A stretch of DNA of 64,000 nt from Hydrocarboniphaga sp965279055 (GCF_965279055.1 NZ_OZ257125.1:2480001-2544000); one strand, 5' to 3'. Positions 8,425-17,085 are shown, numbered from the stretch's first letter. The notes: generated by a model from the sequence alone, not told the origin. Numbers and translations: made by a program.

Positions 8425-8793
8425 ATGGCGCGAATGAACGCCACCACCCTGCTCTACTGGCCCGACGACGCCGACGGCGATGCGCTGCGGCAACTGCATG
8501 CCTACGGCTTCGACTTCGACGCGCGGCACCGCGTCGACTTTCACGTCGACTTCGACCATTGGCCACCGTCGGCCGTGTTCGTCGCCGAACTCGCCGCGCT
8601 GTATCCGGAGGTGCAAGCGATCGAACCCGATGGCGATGACGACGGCTACCTGCTGTTCACCGTCGAATCGCAGCTGAGCTACGACTGGCTGGGCACGATG
8701 CAGCAGCAGATTTCCGCAATGGCCGCGCCGTATGGCGGCAGCTGCCAATCCTGGGGCGTGCCGCACGACACCGGCGATGATCATCATGACTAG
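8425..8793 (+). CDS. rraB: RraB-family regulator of RNase E activity
   Basis: Small acidic protein (122 aa) of the RraB (ribonuclease E inhibitor) family. Family features seen are the paired alpha/beta repeats, the VDFHVDFDHWPPSAVFVAEL core, the Asp-rich loop PDGDDDGYLLF and the closing YGGSCQSWGV, which parallels the YGG...GWG ending of RraB. In E. coli RraB binds RNase E and alters its interaction with degradosome partners; the same role here is inferred. ATG 8434 is an alternative start. The 3' end overlaps the next gene by 8 nt, suggesting translational coupling. Confidence 0.8.
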   Translation: MARMNATTLLYWPDDADGDALRQLHAYGFDFDARHRVDFHVDFDHWPPSAVFVAELAALYPEVQAIEPDGDDDGYLLFTVESQLSYDWLGTMQQQISAMAAPYGGSCQSWGVPHDTGDDHHD

Positions 8794-9286
8794 GCCGCTC
8801 GGCAGGTACTTGCTGATCGCGCTGTTTGGCGTTGCCGCTCATGCCTCGGCAGCAACGCTGTATTCGTTCGAGCAGCTGCAGGCCACGTCGCAGCCGCAGC
8901 CACCGCCGGCCGCGATCCGCACCGCACTGGCCGAATCCGAAGCGGCGAAGCTGCGTGACTGCCAGCAACAACTCGGCGCCAGCGACGAACAGATGGCGAG
9001 CTATTTCACTGCGGTCAAAGTCGATCTGGGTGGTGCCACCCCTCCAGCCTTGCTGGTGCTGCCGACGAAGTATTGTTACGCCTTCATCGGCGCGCGCGCG
9101 ATCTCATTCTGGCTGTTCCTTAACGCGCCGGCGCAGCCGCCGAAGCTGGTCATGAGCGGCCGCCGCGAGGCGCTGCAGGTGCTCGACAGCAGCAGCCACG
9201 GCCTTCCCGACCTCGCGGTTTTCTACGGCAGCAAATCAATCCAGTATCAATACGACGGCGAGCGCTACACCTCGACCTCGGAGTAG
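8786..9286 (+). CDS. Secreted protein of unknown function
   Basis: Predicted 166-aa exported protein starting at ATG 8786, inside the end of the rraB-like gene. The N-terminus MTRPLGRYLLIALFGVAAHA is a typical Sec signal peptide cleaved after AHA/SA. The mature part contains a paired region (YSFEQLQATSQP, then AKLRDCQQQLG) and ends in a beta-rich segment. Two Cys residues (in LRDCQQQ and TKYCYAF) might form a periplasmic disulfide. I do not recognise the family. The overlap with rraB argues that it is really translated. Confidence 0.65.
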   Translation: MTRPLGRYLLIALFGVAAHASAATLYSFEQLQATSQPQPPPAAIRTALAESEAAKLRDCQQQLGASDEQMASYFTAVKVDLGGATPPALLVLPTKYCYAFIGARAISFWLFLNAPAQPPKLVMSGRREALQVLDSSSHGLPDLAVFYGSKSIQYQYDGERYTSTSE

Positions 9287-9456
9287 CCGTCGTACAAGCG
9301 CTGTGCAGGCAGGCGGCGCCCGAAGGCGCATCCATCGCACCGCTCGCGCGTACTAATGGACATGAACGCCGGACGCGCCTTCATAGCCAGGCCATGCCGC
9401 ATCGACGACGATGGCCCGGCGCACACGTACACACGGCCCCGCCGAGGTAACAGGCA

Positions 9457-10026
9457 ATGAACATTCGCATGCACAACCCGATCAGCCGCCGCCACTTCAT
9501 TGTCGGCAGCGCGCTGGCGACATGGACCCTCGCGATCAGGCCGCAATCGGTGTTCGCGGCGATGGCCGATGCCGGCAAGGTGACGATCGTGCCGGTCTCC
9601 GCCAGCGGCGAACTGCTGCCGGCCAGCAGCGTGGAAAAGATCGTCAAAAGCGATGCCGACTGGAAGGCGATGCTGTCGCCGCTGTCCTACCAGGTGACGC
9701 GCCATGAAGGCACCGAGCGCTCGTTCTCCGGCGCTTACTGGAACCTGGAGGAAGCCGGCATCTTCCGTTGCATCTGCTGCGATACCGCGCTGTTCAGCTC
9801 GAAGACCAAGTTCGATTCCGGCACCGGCTGGCCGAGCTTCTGGCAGCCGATCGCCAAGCAGAACGTGCAGGAAATCACCGATCACAGCGCGTTCATGACG
9901 CGCACCGCGGTGGCCTGCGCGCGCTGCGACGCTCATCTGGGCCACGTCTTCAACGACGGGCCGCGGCCCGCCGGTTTGCGTTATTGCATGAACTCGGTGT
10001 CGCTCAAATTCAGCAGGATCGCCTGA
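9457..10026 (+). CDS. msrB: Peptide-methionine (R)-S-oxide reductase, Tat-exported
   Basis: MsrB (189 aa) reduces the R epimer of methionine sulfoxide in proteins. The N-terminus ISRRHFIVGSALATWTLA is a twin-arginine signal, so the enzyme should fold in the cytoplasm and act in the periplasm. The MsrB core follows: zinc site CICC and CARC, SGTGWPSFWQPI, HLGHVFNDGP and the catalytic GLRYCMNSVSL with Cys177. The zinc CxxC pairs fit folding before Tat export. The gene is immediately followed by msrA, giving a periplasmic methionine-repair pair. Confidence 0.93.
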   Translation: MNIRMHNPISRRHFIVGSALATWTLAIRPQSVFAAMADAGKVTIVPVSASGELLPASSVEKIVKSDADWKAMLSPLSYQVTRHEGTERSFSGAYWNLEEAGIFRCICCDTALFSSKTKFDSGTGWPSFWQPIAKQNVQEITDHSAFMTRTAVACARCDAHLGHVFNDGPRPAGLRYCMNSVSLKFSRIA

Positions 10027-10037
10027 GGTCCGCCCTG

Positions 10038-10685
10038 GTGAAACCGATCAAAATCCTGGCCGCCGTCGCCGCGCTGATCGCGGTGGCTTTCATCGCCATA
10101 CCGCACAACTCCTCGGCTCAGGCGGAAGCGCCGGGACCAAAAGACGGACAGCAGGTCGCGACGTTCGCCGGCGGCTGCTTCTGGTGCATGGTCGGGCCCT
10201 TCGTCGAGCAGCCCGGTGTCGCCTCGGTGATTTCCGGCTACACCGGCGGCCACGTCAAGCATCCCAGCTACGAGCAGGTATCGTCCGGCGATACCGGCCA
10301 TGCCGAAGCGGTGCAGATCATTTACGACCCGAAGAAGATCACCTACGAAAAACTGCTGGACATCTATTGGCACAGCGTCGATCCGACCACGCCCAAACGC
10401 CAGTTCTGCGACAGCGGCGACCAGTACCGCACCGCGATTTTCTACCACGGCGACGAGCAGAAAAAACTCGCCGAAGGCTCGCGTGAGGCACTGGCCAAAT
10501 CCGGCGTTCTGAAAGCGCCGATCGTCACCGAGATCACGGCAGCCTCAACATTCTACGAGGCCGAGGACTACCACCAGGATTATTTCCGCAAGCGCGACAT
10601 CCAGTACCAGATTTATCGTCGGGCCTGCGGCCGCGACGCGCGCCTGAAGCAGCTCTATGGCGACAAGGCTGCGCCGGCGCACTGA
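10038..10685 (+). CDS. msrA: Peptide-methionine (S)-S-oxide reductase, exported
   Basis: MsrA (215 aa) from GTG 10038, 11 nt after the msrB stop; GAGG at the msrB end is its Shine-Dalgarno. The N-terminal ILAAVAALIAVAFIAIP segment is a signal peptide or anchor, placing the enzyme in the periplasm. The catalytic site is GGCFWCM with Cys47 and Cys50. Family motifs SGYTGGHV, YWHSVDPTT and EDYHQDYF are present. It reduces the S epimer, complementing MsrB. GCFWC rather than GCFWG is a known variant. Confidence 0.93.
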   Translation: MKPIKILAAVAALIAVAFIAIPHNSSAQAEAPGPKDGQQVATFAGGCFWCMVGPFVEQPGVASVISGYTGGHVKHPSYEQVSSGDTGHAEAVQIIYDPKKITYEKLLDIYWHSVDPTTPKRQFCDSGDQYRTAIFYHGDEQKKLAEGSREALAKSGVLKAPIVTEITAASTFYEAEDYHQDYFRKRDIQYQIYRRACGRDARLKQLYGDKAAPAH

Positions 10686-10693
10686 GACCGCGC

Positions 10694-10723
10694 AAGAAAA
10701 AGCCCCGCGGGGGCACGGGGCTT
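10694..10723 (-). terminator. Rho-independent terminator on minus strand
   Basis: Read on the minus strand: AAGCCCCG, loop, CGGGGCTT followed by TTTTCTT. It lies downstream of the oxidoreductase ending at 10928 and converges on msrA. Confidence 0.75.
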
Positions 10724-10868
10724 GGAATGCCTGCCGGGTCGGGGAACAGGCGTGTCTTAGGGGAGAAGACGAACGCAGATTGCATGTGCCACGCTTGCGC
10801 CCGCGTGAACGCAGCCGCCCACCGTACGATCGCAGCGCGAGCCTGCCGCGCTTCAGCGTGGTGCCGGC

Positions 10869-10904
10869 GTAGCCCGGGTGAAACCCGGGTCGCAGCCGGG
10901 CTAC
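10869..10904. repeat. GTAGCCCGGG palindromic repeat
   Basis: GTAGCCCGGGTGAAACCCGGG followed by CAGCCGGGCTAC makes nested inverted repeats of a type scattered in many gammaproteobacterial genomes. It lies in the convergent gap between msrA and the oxidoreductase. Only one copy was seen here. Confidence 0.6.
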
Positions 10905-10927
10905 GGCAACCCACGCCTCACCGGCCG

Positions 10928-11932
10928 CTAACCGACTTTCAGCACCAGCTTGCCGGTGTTCTCGCCGGCGAACAGTTTCAGCAGCGCATCGGGAAAGGTC
11001 TCCAGACCTTCGACGATGTGCTCGCGGCTCTTGAGCTTGCCGGCGGCCATCCAGCCGGCCATTTCGCGCATCGCCTCGCCGTAGCGGCTGGCATAGTCGA
11101 ACACCACCATGCCCTTCATGCTGGCGCGGTACACCAGCAGCGACAGGTAGTTGCTCGGCCCTTTCACTGCCGTGGTGTTGTTGTACTGCGAGATCGCACC
11201 GCAGATGACGATGCGTGCGCCGCGCGCAAGACAGGTCAGCGCGGAGTCGAGAATCTCGCCACCGACGTTATCGAAGAATACGTTCATGCCCTTGGGGCAA
11301 TGTTCGCGCAGCGCCTTCTTCAGATCCTGCGCCTTGTAGTCGATCGCGGCGTCGAAGCCGAGCTCGTCGACCAGATAGCGGCACTTGTCGGCGCCGCCGG
11401 CGATACCGATGACCTTGCAGCCTTTTATCTTCGCGACCTGGCCGACGACGCTGCCGACCGCGCCGGCGGCGCCGGAGACGACGACGGTGTCGCCGTCCTG
11501 CAGTTCACCGACGTCGAGCAGGCCGAAATACGCCGTCATGCCCGGCATGCCGAGCGTGCCGATGTACACCGGCAGCGGCACGAGGCTGGTGTCGACCTTG
11601 TCGACGCCCTTGCCGTCACTGAGCGCATAACGCTGCACGCCGAACACGCCGACGACCTGGTCGCCGACCGCGAACTTCGGGTTGCGCGAGGCGATCACTT
11701 CGCCGCCGCCACCGGCGCGCATGACTTCGCCGAGCGCGACCGGCGCGATATACGAGCGCGCGTCATTCATCCAGCCGCGCATCGCCGGATCCAGCGAGAT
11801 ATGCGTGACCCGCACCAGGATCTGGCCGTCGGCGGGCGGCGCAACCGTCGCTTCCTCGAAGCTCCAGTCGCTGCGCTTGGGCAGGCCGACCGGGCGCGCG
11901 GCGAGCTTGAACAGCTGATTGATCTGCGTCAT
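10928..11932 (-). CDS. NADP-dependent medium-chain oxidoreductase (prostaglandin/leukotriene reductase-like)
   Basis: Zinc-independent MDR-family reductase (334 aa) resembling CurA and leukotriene B4 12-hydroxydehydrogenase, which reduce the C=C bond of enones with NADPH. Seen in sequence: ISLDPAMRGWMND near the N-terminus, GMPGMTAYFGLLDVG, the dinucleotide-binding VVSGAAGAVGSVVGQVAK, and FFDNVGGEILD. The Cys cluster of zinc ADHs is absent. It stands alone, flanked by a terminator on its 3' side. The substrate is unknown. Confidence 0.88.
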   Translation of the reverse strand: MTQINQLFKLAARPVGLPKRSDWSFEEATVAPPADGQILVRVTHISLDPAMRGWMNDARSYIAPVALGEVMRAGGGGEVIASRNPKFAVGDQVVGVFGVQRYALSDGKGVDKVDTSLVPLPVYIGTLGMPGMTAYFGLLDVGELQDGDTVVVSGAAGAVGSVVGQVAKIKGCKVIGIAGGADKCRYLVDELGFDAAIDYKAQDLKKALREHCPKGMNVFFDNVGGEILDSALTCLARGARIVICGAISQYNNTTAVKGPSNYLSLLVYRASMKGMVVFDYASRYGEAMREMAGWMAAGKLKSREHIVEGLETFPDALLKLFAGENTGKLVLKVG

Positions 11933-12112
11933 GGGTCCTGCGACCTCTGCTTATCGATTGAGGCGGCGATGATAGGACTGGCGCGGAAGGTTTCCTACCT
12001 ACCCGTGCGGGTGGTTGATCTTGAACCGACCGCGGACAGCTCCCGCTCCTGCAGGCTTTTTTGCCGACACTGGATCATTCCGTCAGCAGCGGATGCTGTA
12101 CGCGACGGTGGC

Positions 12113-13093
12113 CTATTCGAACCCCGCTATCGCATGCGGCACATACGGCGCCTCGAGCTGCGCGATCTCCTCGTCGCTGAGCTGCACCTGCAGTGCCGCG
12201 ACCGCGTCTTCGAGTTGCGCCGGCTTGGACGCGCCGATGATCGGCGAGGTCACTGCCGCTTGCTGCAGCAGCCAGGCGAGTGCGATCTGCGCCCGCGGCA
12301 GTCCGCGGGCCCTGGCCACCGAAGCCACCGCGTCGACGACCTTGCGATCCGCATCTTCGGTATGCGCATACAGGCCCTTGCCGTAGGCGTCGCTGGCCTG
12401 GCGTTCGGTGACCGCGTCCCAGTCGCGCGTCAGCCGGCCGCGCGCCAGCGGACTCCAGGGAATCACCGCGATACCCTCGCTTTCGCACAGCGGCAGCATC
12501 TCGCGCTGTTCTTCGCGATACAGCAGGTTCAGGTGGTTCTGCATGCTGACGAACTCGGTCCAGCCGTGCAGGCGTTGCGTATACAGCGCCTGCGCGAACT
12601 GGTACGCGTACATCGACGAGGCGCCGATATAGCGCACCTTGCCGGCCTTGACGACATCGTGCAGCGCCTCCAGCGTTTCCTCGATCGGCGTGCGGTAGTC
12701 CCAGCGGTGGATCTGGTACAGATCGACGTAGTCGGTGCCGAGGCGGCGCAGGCTGTCGTCGATGGACTGCAGGATGTTCTTGCGCGACAGGCCCATCGCA
12801 TTCGGGCCCTTGCTCATCGGGAAATACACCTTGGTCGCGATCACGATCTGGTCGCGGCGCGCGTATTGCTTCAACGCGCGGCCGACAATTTCTTCCGAGG
12901 TGCCGTCGGAATAGCTGTTGGCGGTATCGAAAGTATTGATGCCCAGGTCCAGCGCCTGGCGGATCAGCGGCCGGCTGCTTTCCTCGTTCAGGGTCCAGGG
13001 ATGATTGCCGCGCTCGGGCACGCCGTAGGTCATGCAGCCGAGGATCAGCGGCGACACATCGAGGCCGGTGTTGCCAAGCTTGTGGTACTTCAC
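12113..13093 (-). CDS. Aldo/keto reductase
   Basis: NADPH-dependent aldo/keto reductase (326 aa), TIM-barrel family. I place the start at GTG 13093 (AGGAG 6 nt upstream), giving KYHKLGNTGLDVSPLILGCM. Upstream in-frame codons belong to another frame of the next gene. Catalytic tetrad regions are visible: Asp and Tyr in FDTANSYSDG, Lys in VIATKVYFP, His in YQIHRWDYRT. The NADPH site is PIIGASKPAQL near the C-terminus. It resembles the YajO/Tas-like subgroup. No operon partner is obvious. Confidence 0.9.
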   Translation of the reverse strand: MKYHKLGNTGLDVSPLILGCMTYGVPERGNHPWTLNEESSRPLIRQALDLGINTFDTANSYSDGTSEEIVGRALKQYARRDQIVIATKVYFPMSKGPNAMGLSRKNILQSIDDSLRRLGTDYVDLYQIHRWDYRTPIEETLEALHDVVKAGKVRYIGASSMYAYQFAQALYTQRLHGWTEFVSMQNHLNLLYREEQREMLPLCESEGIAVIPWSPLARGRLTRDWDAVTERQASDAYGKGLYAHTEDADRKVVDAVASVARARGLPRAQIALAWLLQQAAVTSPIIGASKPAQLEDAVAALQVQLSDEEIAQLEAPYVPHAIAGFE

Positions 13094-13141
13094 GCGATGC
13101 TCCTGCCCGTGGCTGAAAAGATCAGTATAGGGACAGACGCA

Positions 13142-13166
13142 GCGCCGGCTCGTTCGAGGCCGGCGC
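13142..13166. terminator. GC-rich hairpin after the epoxide-hydrolase-like gene
   Basis: GCGCCGGC-N9-GCCGGCGC, a perfect 8-bp stem just beyond the stop at 13177. There is no U-run, so it is only a possible terminator. Confidence 0.45.
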
Positions 13167-13176
13167 GGGCCCGGCG

Positions 13177-14064
13177 CTACTCGGTGGCGGCGCCCTTGTT
13201 CTTGCCCTTGATCGCGTCGGAGACTTCGACTTTCATCTTCGCCAGCACGATCGGATTGCTGATCGCGTTCGGCCAGAAACCCTGATCGCCATGCGTCTGC
13301 GCGCCCGCGAACAGGCGCATGTTGCGTTCCATGCCGTTCTGGTCGAGGCGCGACAGCAGCAGGTCGGCGAGCAGCTGGTCGTCGGCTGCTGCCGGCGGCC
13401 GGCCAGCCTTGCTGGCGCTGACGCTGCGTGGATACAGCTTCTGCAGCTGCGCCATCGCGCCGGCACCGAGGCCCTCGCCGTACACCTGGTAGCGCGGCAC
13501 GCCGATGACCACGGTCAGCAGCTCGTTCCATAGCTTGGCGGTGGCGATATCCGAGGTCGCCGAACGCGTCAGCGACGAGAAGCTCGAACCCGGCAGCGCG
13601 GCGATGACGACGGTGTAGGCATCGGCCGCCTTGCCGCCGTGGCGCGCCGGATGGGTCAGGCTGTCGACCGTGGCCAGCAGCTGCAGGATCGAACCCGGCG
13701 TACTCTGCGTCAGCAGCAGCACCGGCGCCTTGCGGCTCTCGGCCGGCACGTAATAGAACGGCAGATCGATGCCGTCGACACGGCCGAGAAACTGCGGATA
13801 GGCGTTCAAGGCTTCTTCGGCCGTGTGCCACGGGAAATCGGCGATCGGGTACTGGGCCAGGCTGCCATCGGGCTTGAGCATGGCCAGATCGTCGGCGTCG
13901 ACTTCCTTGTTGGCGGCGACCAGGTTCTTGTGCGAAACCTGCAGGTCGTACTCGCGCACGCGCTCGGGATGCGCGAACGGGCCGGCGGCGAAAGCCAGCT
14001 GGCTGCCGACCAAAGCGGCGAACGCGGCAGCGGCGATGCTGCCCGACAGAGTCCATTCTTTCAT
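13177..14064 (-). CDS. Secreted, catalytically degenerate epoxide-hydrolase-like protein
   Basis: Exported protein (295 aa; signal peptide about 1-26, ending AFA) related to the N-terminal half of EHN-type epoxide hydrolases. Typical regions are WHTAEEALNAYPQF, VDGIDLPFYYV, PAESRKAPVLLLTQSTPGS, LTHPARHGGKAADAY and VVIAALPGSSFSS. The nucleophile elbow, normally GGDWG, reads GEGLG (196-200), so the catalytic Asp is Gly198. No C-terminal GH(F/Y) acid-base region is visible and the protein is about 100 aa short. I read it as a pseudoenzyme or an unrelated-function derivative rather than an active hydrolase. It lies alone upstream of the aldo/keto reductase. Confidence 0.7.
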   Translation of the reverse strand: MKEWTLSGSIAAAAFAALVGSQLAFAAGPFAHPERVREYDLQVSHKNLVAANKEVDADDLAMLKPDGSLAQYPIADFPWHTAEEALNAYPQFLGRVDGIDLPFYYVPAESRKAPVLLLTQSTPGSILQLLATVDSLTHPARHGGKAADAYTVVIAALPGSSFSSLTRSATSDIATAKLWNELLTVVIGVPRYQVYGEGLGAGAMAQLQKLYPRSVSASKAGRPPAAADDQLLADLLLSRLDQNGMERNMRLFAGAQTHGDQGFWPNAISNPIVLAKMKVEVSDAIKGKNKGAATE

Positions 14065-14173
14065 TGCCTTCCCTCGCTGCGATCCAGCGTCGCCGATACG
14101 GGGGCTTTCCGCTGTCGGCGACGGCGCCTAATGTGCGCTGCTGTGCGGTGAAAAACCAGTACTCTCGCTACGA

Positions 14174-14243
14174 CTGTAGCAGCGGACCCTGTCCGCGACC
14201 GCGCCGTTGTAGCCTCAGTCGCGGACAGGGTCCGCTCCTACAG
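14174..14243. repeat. REP-like palindrome, family B (GGACCCTGTCCGCGAC type)
   Basis: CTGTAGCAGCGGACCCTGTC, a spacer, then GTCGCGGACAGGGTCCGCTC and CTACAG form a long inverted repeat. Closely related copies lie at 58900, 60318 and 63615. Confidence 0.88.
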
Positions 14244-14261
14244 AAAGCGGCGCGGGCGCGC

Positions 14262-14456
14262 TCAGACTTCCAGAATCCCCCGCTTCAACGCAATCGTCAC
14301 CGCATGCGTGCGGTCATCGGCGTGGAGCTTGGCCAGGATGTTTTTCATGTGCGCTTTTACCGTCTCCTCGGAGATGCCGAGCTGCACCGCGATCTGCTTG
14401 TTGGCGTTGCCGCCGGCGACGCGGCGCAGCACCTCGATCTCGCGCAGGCCGAGGAG
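14262..14456 (-). pseudogene. Fragment of a NarL/LuxR-type response regulator (HTH domain only)
   Basis: On the minus strand an open frame ending at TGA 14262 encodes LREIEVLRRVAGGNANKQIA, VQLGISEETVKAHMKNILAK and then TIALKRGILEV. That is the DNA-binding and C-terminal part of a NarL-family response regulator. No receiver domain and no start codon precede it. Its 5' side runs straight into the end of the SDR gene at 14464. I read it as a truncated remnant. Confidence 0.75.
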
Positions 14457-14463
14457 GATAGTT

Positions 14464-15387
14464 TCAGCCGGATAGATAATCCACGCCGGTCAGACTCTCG
14501 GACACCTTCCACAAACGCGCCGCCGCCGGCTTGTCGCGCGCCGCCTTGGGCACGTAGGCGGCCGCGACATCGCCCTTGAGCTCCTGAAAACCATCCGGCC
14601 CGTAGTAGCCGCCCGGATGCGCCTGCGGCGCGGTCGCCGCGAACAGGATCGGCAGCACGCCGCGATCCGGCGCATGGAACAGCCGGCTGGCGACGATCGG
14701 GATCAGCACCTGCTTGACCAGGCGCGCGCCCGGTGTCGCGAACAGATTGGTGGTCGCCGAACCCGGATGCGCGATCACCGCCGTCGTCGTCGAACCGGCC
14801 CGTGCCAGCCGCCGCTGCAGCTCCAGGCCGAACATCAGATTGGCCAGCTTGCTCTGGTTGTAGGCTTTCCAGGCCTGGTAGCCGCGCTCGCCCATCAGGT
14901 TGTCGAACGTGATCGTGGCATGGCGGGCGGCGATGCTGGACACCGGCACCACGCGCGCTGCGGGCGCGGCCTGAAGCAAGGGCAGCAACAGACCGGTCAA
15001 AGCGAAATGGCCGAGATGGTTGGTCGCCAACTGCATCTCGAAACCGTCGCGCGTCAGCTGCCGCGGTATCGCCATCACGCCGGCATTGTTGATCAGCAGA
15101 TCGAGCCGGGTCAGCGAGCCGCGCAGGCGCTTGGCGAAGGCGCGCACGCTGTCGATGTCGGAGATGTCCAGCGGCACGATCTGCAGATCGGCCTCGGGCA
15201 GCTCCAGCCGGATGCGCTGCACCGCGGCCTCGGCTTTGGGCACCGAGCGACAGGCCAGGATCACCTTGGCCTTGCACCGCGCCAGCGCCAGCGCCGCCTC
15301 GTAGCCAAGGCCGATGTTGGCACCGGTGATGATCGCCACCCGCCCGCTCTGATCCGGCATGTGCTGCATCTGCCACGGCTTGTCCAT
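14464..15387 (-). CDS. Short-chain dehydrogenase (retinol-dehydrogenase-like SDR)
   Basis: SDR oxidoreductase of 307 aa from ATG 15387, chosen because GAGGAGCAGC lies immediately upstream; an earlier in-frame ATG at 15486 gives a non-conserved extension. Cofactor site is TGANIGLGYEAALALARCKA, with ACRSVPKAE suggesting NADP. LLINNAGVM and catalytic YNQSKLANL (Tyr-x3-Lys) are present. It resembles the WWOX/retinol dehydrogenase subgroup. The substrate is unknown. Its 3' end abuts a regulator fragment. Confidence 0.88.
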   Translation of the reverse strand: MDKPWQMQHMPDQSGRVAIITGANIGLGYEAALALARCKAKVILACRSVPKAEAAVQRIRLELPEADLQIVPLDISDIDSVRAFAKRLRGSLTRLDLLINNAGVMAIPRQLTRDGFEMQLATNHLGHFALTGLLLPLLQAAPAARVVPVSSIAARHATITFDNLMGERGYQAWKAYNQSKLANLMFGLELQRRLARAGSTTTAVIAHPGSATTNLFATPGARLVKQVLIPIVASRLFHAPDRGVLPILFAATAPQAHPGGYYGPDGFQELKGDVAAAYVPKAARDKPAAARLWKVSESLTGVDYLSG

Positions 15388-15490
15388 GCTGCTCCTCGGC
15401 TGCGCCTGTAGCGGCGCTTGCGGCAAGCAGAGCATTTGCGCGGCGGAAAAGGAAGGGCCGTTTGCGGCGTCGAATGCCGACACCAAAGCC

Positions 15491-15596
15491 CGTTCCTCCC
15501 GAGTAGCCGGGTTTCATCGGCGTATCGAGGGACGCCTGCGAGCTTGGTCCGCTCCCTCGAGACGGCCCGCGAGCGGGCCTACTCGGGACGAACGGA
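15491..15596. repeat. REP-like palindromic element, family A
   Basis: CGTTCCTCCCGAGTAGC then GCGTATCGAGGGAC, with the right arm CTCCCTCGAGACGGC then CTACTCGGGACGAACG. It lies between the MFS gene end (15619) and the SDR start. The right inner arm has diverged (GAGACGG for GATACG). Confidence 0.88.
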
Positions 15597-15618
15597 GTGA
15601 TGCTGGGTCGTCAAAAAA

Positions 15619-17058
15619 CTAGTGACTGACCGTCGCGCTCGGCGGCTCGTGCGCCAGCGCCTCGCGATGGCCGCTGACCATCGCACCGGCGTCCGGTGCC
15701 AGGCGGCGGAAGCTGTACCAGGACGACAGCGAAATCAGGCCGACGACCAGGAACGCGATCGTGAAATCGACGTTGGTCAGCACCTGCGCCTGGCGCAGCG
15801 CCAGGCTGACGTTGAGCACCTGCGCGCCGATGCCGACGCCGACGCTCAGCGCCAGCTGCTGCGCGGTGGCCGAGAAGCTGGTGGCCTGGCTCATGTCGTC
15901 TTCGTCGATGTCGGCGAAGGCCATCGCGTTGACGCAGGTGAATTGCAGCGAGCGCAGAAAGCCGGTGACGAACAGGAAGCTGATCATCATCGCGTAGGGC
16001 ATGAACGGCCGCAGGCAGCCACACAGGATCAGCGCGCTGCCGCAGACCAGGGTGTTGATCACCAGCAGCCGGCGAAAGCCGAAGCGCCGCGTCAGCCGCT
16101 TGGCCATGGTCTTCATCATCAGGCCGCCGACGGCGCTGGCGAAGGTGATCAGTCCGGATTCGACCGCGCTCAGGCCAAAGCCCAGCTGCAGCATCATCGG
16201 CATCAGGATCGAGAACGCGCCGACGCCGATGCGGAACAGCGAGCCGCCGGTGACCGACGCGCGGAACGTGGCGACCTTGAGCAGCGACAGCCGCAGGATC
16301 GGCGAGCGCTCGTGGCGCGCGTGCTGGGCGTACAGCAGCAGCAACAGAATGCCGACGCCGAGCACCACCGGCGCCGCAAAATCCGGCAGCACGCTCTTGC
16401 CGAGATTTTCGAAGCCGAACACCACGCCGGCGAGGCCGCCGCCGAGCATCATCCAGCCGGCCAGATCCAGCGGCGGCTGCTGGTCCTCGTGCGTGTCTTC
16501 GATGAAGCGCGTGACCAGATACCAGCCGAGCATGCCGATCGGCACGTTGATCAGGAAGATCAGCCGCCATGAGGCGTAGGTGACGATCAGGCCGCCCACC
16601 GGCGGGCCCATGATCGGCGCCATCAGCGCCGGGATCGTCAGATAGGCCATCGCGCTGACCAGCTGACGCTTGTCCACCGCACGCAGCAGCACCAGCCGCC
16701 CGACCGGTACCATCATCGCGCCGCCCAGGCCCTGGAACATGCGCGCGCTGACCATCTGGCCGATGCTCTGCGAGGCCGCGCAGCCGATCGAGCCGAGCAC
16801 GAAAATCAGGATGGCGTTGCGGAACACGCGGCGCGCGCCATAGCGATCCGCCATCCAGCCCGACAGCGGAATGAAGATCGACAGGCTCAGCAGGTACGCG
16901 GTGATCGCCAGCGACAGATGCAGCGGATCTTCCTGCATGGTCGCCGCGATCGCCGGCAGCGCGGTGGCGATGACGGTGGAGTCGAGGTTCTCCATGAACA
17001 GCGCGCAGGCGACGATCAGCGGCACCAGCGTGCTGCGCGGCAAAGGGGTGTCGGACAT
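15619..17058 (-). CDS. MFS transporter, DHA2 (EmrB/QacA-like) family
   Basis: Membrane exporter (479 aa) of the major facilitator superfamily with about 14 hydrophobic segments. Start ATG 17058 gives MSDTPLPRSTLVPLIVACAL; longer readings run into the repeat array. Typical DHA2 signatures: FMENLDSTVIATALPAIAA in TM1, SGWMADRYGARRVF (motif A), MFQGLGGAMMVPVGRL and GPPVGGLIVTYASWRLIFLI (motif C region). It probably exports drugs or hydrophobic compounds by proton antiport. No HlyD-like adaptor gene is adjacent. No regulator gene is adjacent apart from the HTH fragment at 14262. Confidence 0.9.
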   Translation of the reverse strand: MSDTPLPRSTLVPLIVACALFMENLDSTVIATALPAIAATMQEDPLHLSLAITAYLLSLSIFIPLSGWMADRYGARRVFRNAILIFVLGSIGCAASQSIGQMVSARMFQGLGGAMMVPVGRLVLLRAVDKRQLVSAMAYLTIPALMAPIMGPPVGGLIVTYASWRLIFLINVPIGMLGWYLVTRFIEDTHEDQQPPLDLAGWMMLGGGLAGVVFGFENLGKSVLPDFAAPVVLGVGILLLLLYAQHARHERSPILRLSLLKVATFRASVTGGSLFRIGVGAFSILMPMMLQLGFGLSAVESGLITFASAVGGLMMKTMAKRLTRRFGFRRLLVINTLVCGSALILCGCLRPFMPYAMMISFLFVTGFLRSLQFTCVNAMAFADIDEDDMSQATSFSATAQQLALSVGVGIGAQVLNVSLALRQAQVLTNVDFTIAFLVVGLISLSSWYSFRRLAPDAGAMVSGHREALAHEPPSATVSH

Positions 17059-17085
17059 TGGCCGATTATGAGGCCATGCAGGCGC

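Noticed and set aside
12113..14056. One 647-codon frame that would fuse the aldo/keto reductase to upstream sequence
   Set aside because: The upstream part is the wrong frame of the epoxide-hydrolase-like gene. A GTG with a good ribosome site at 13093 starts the reductase.
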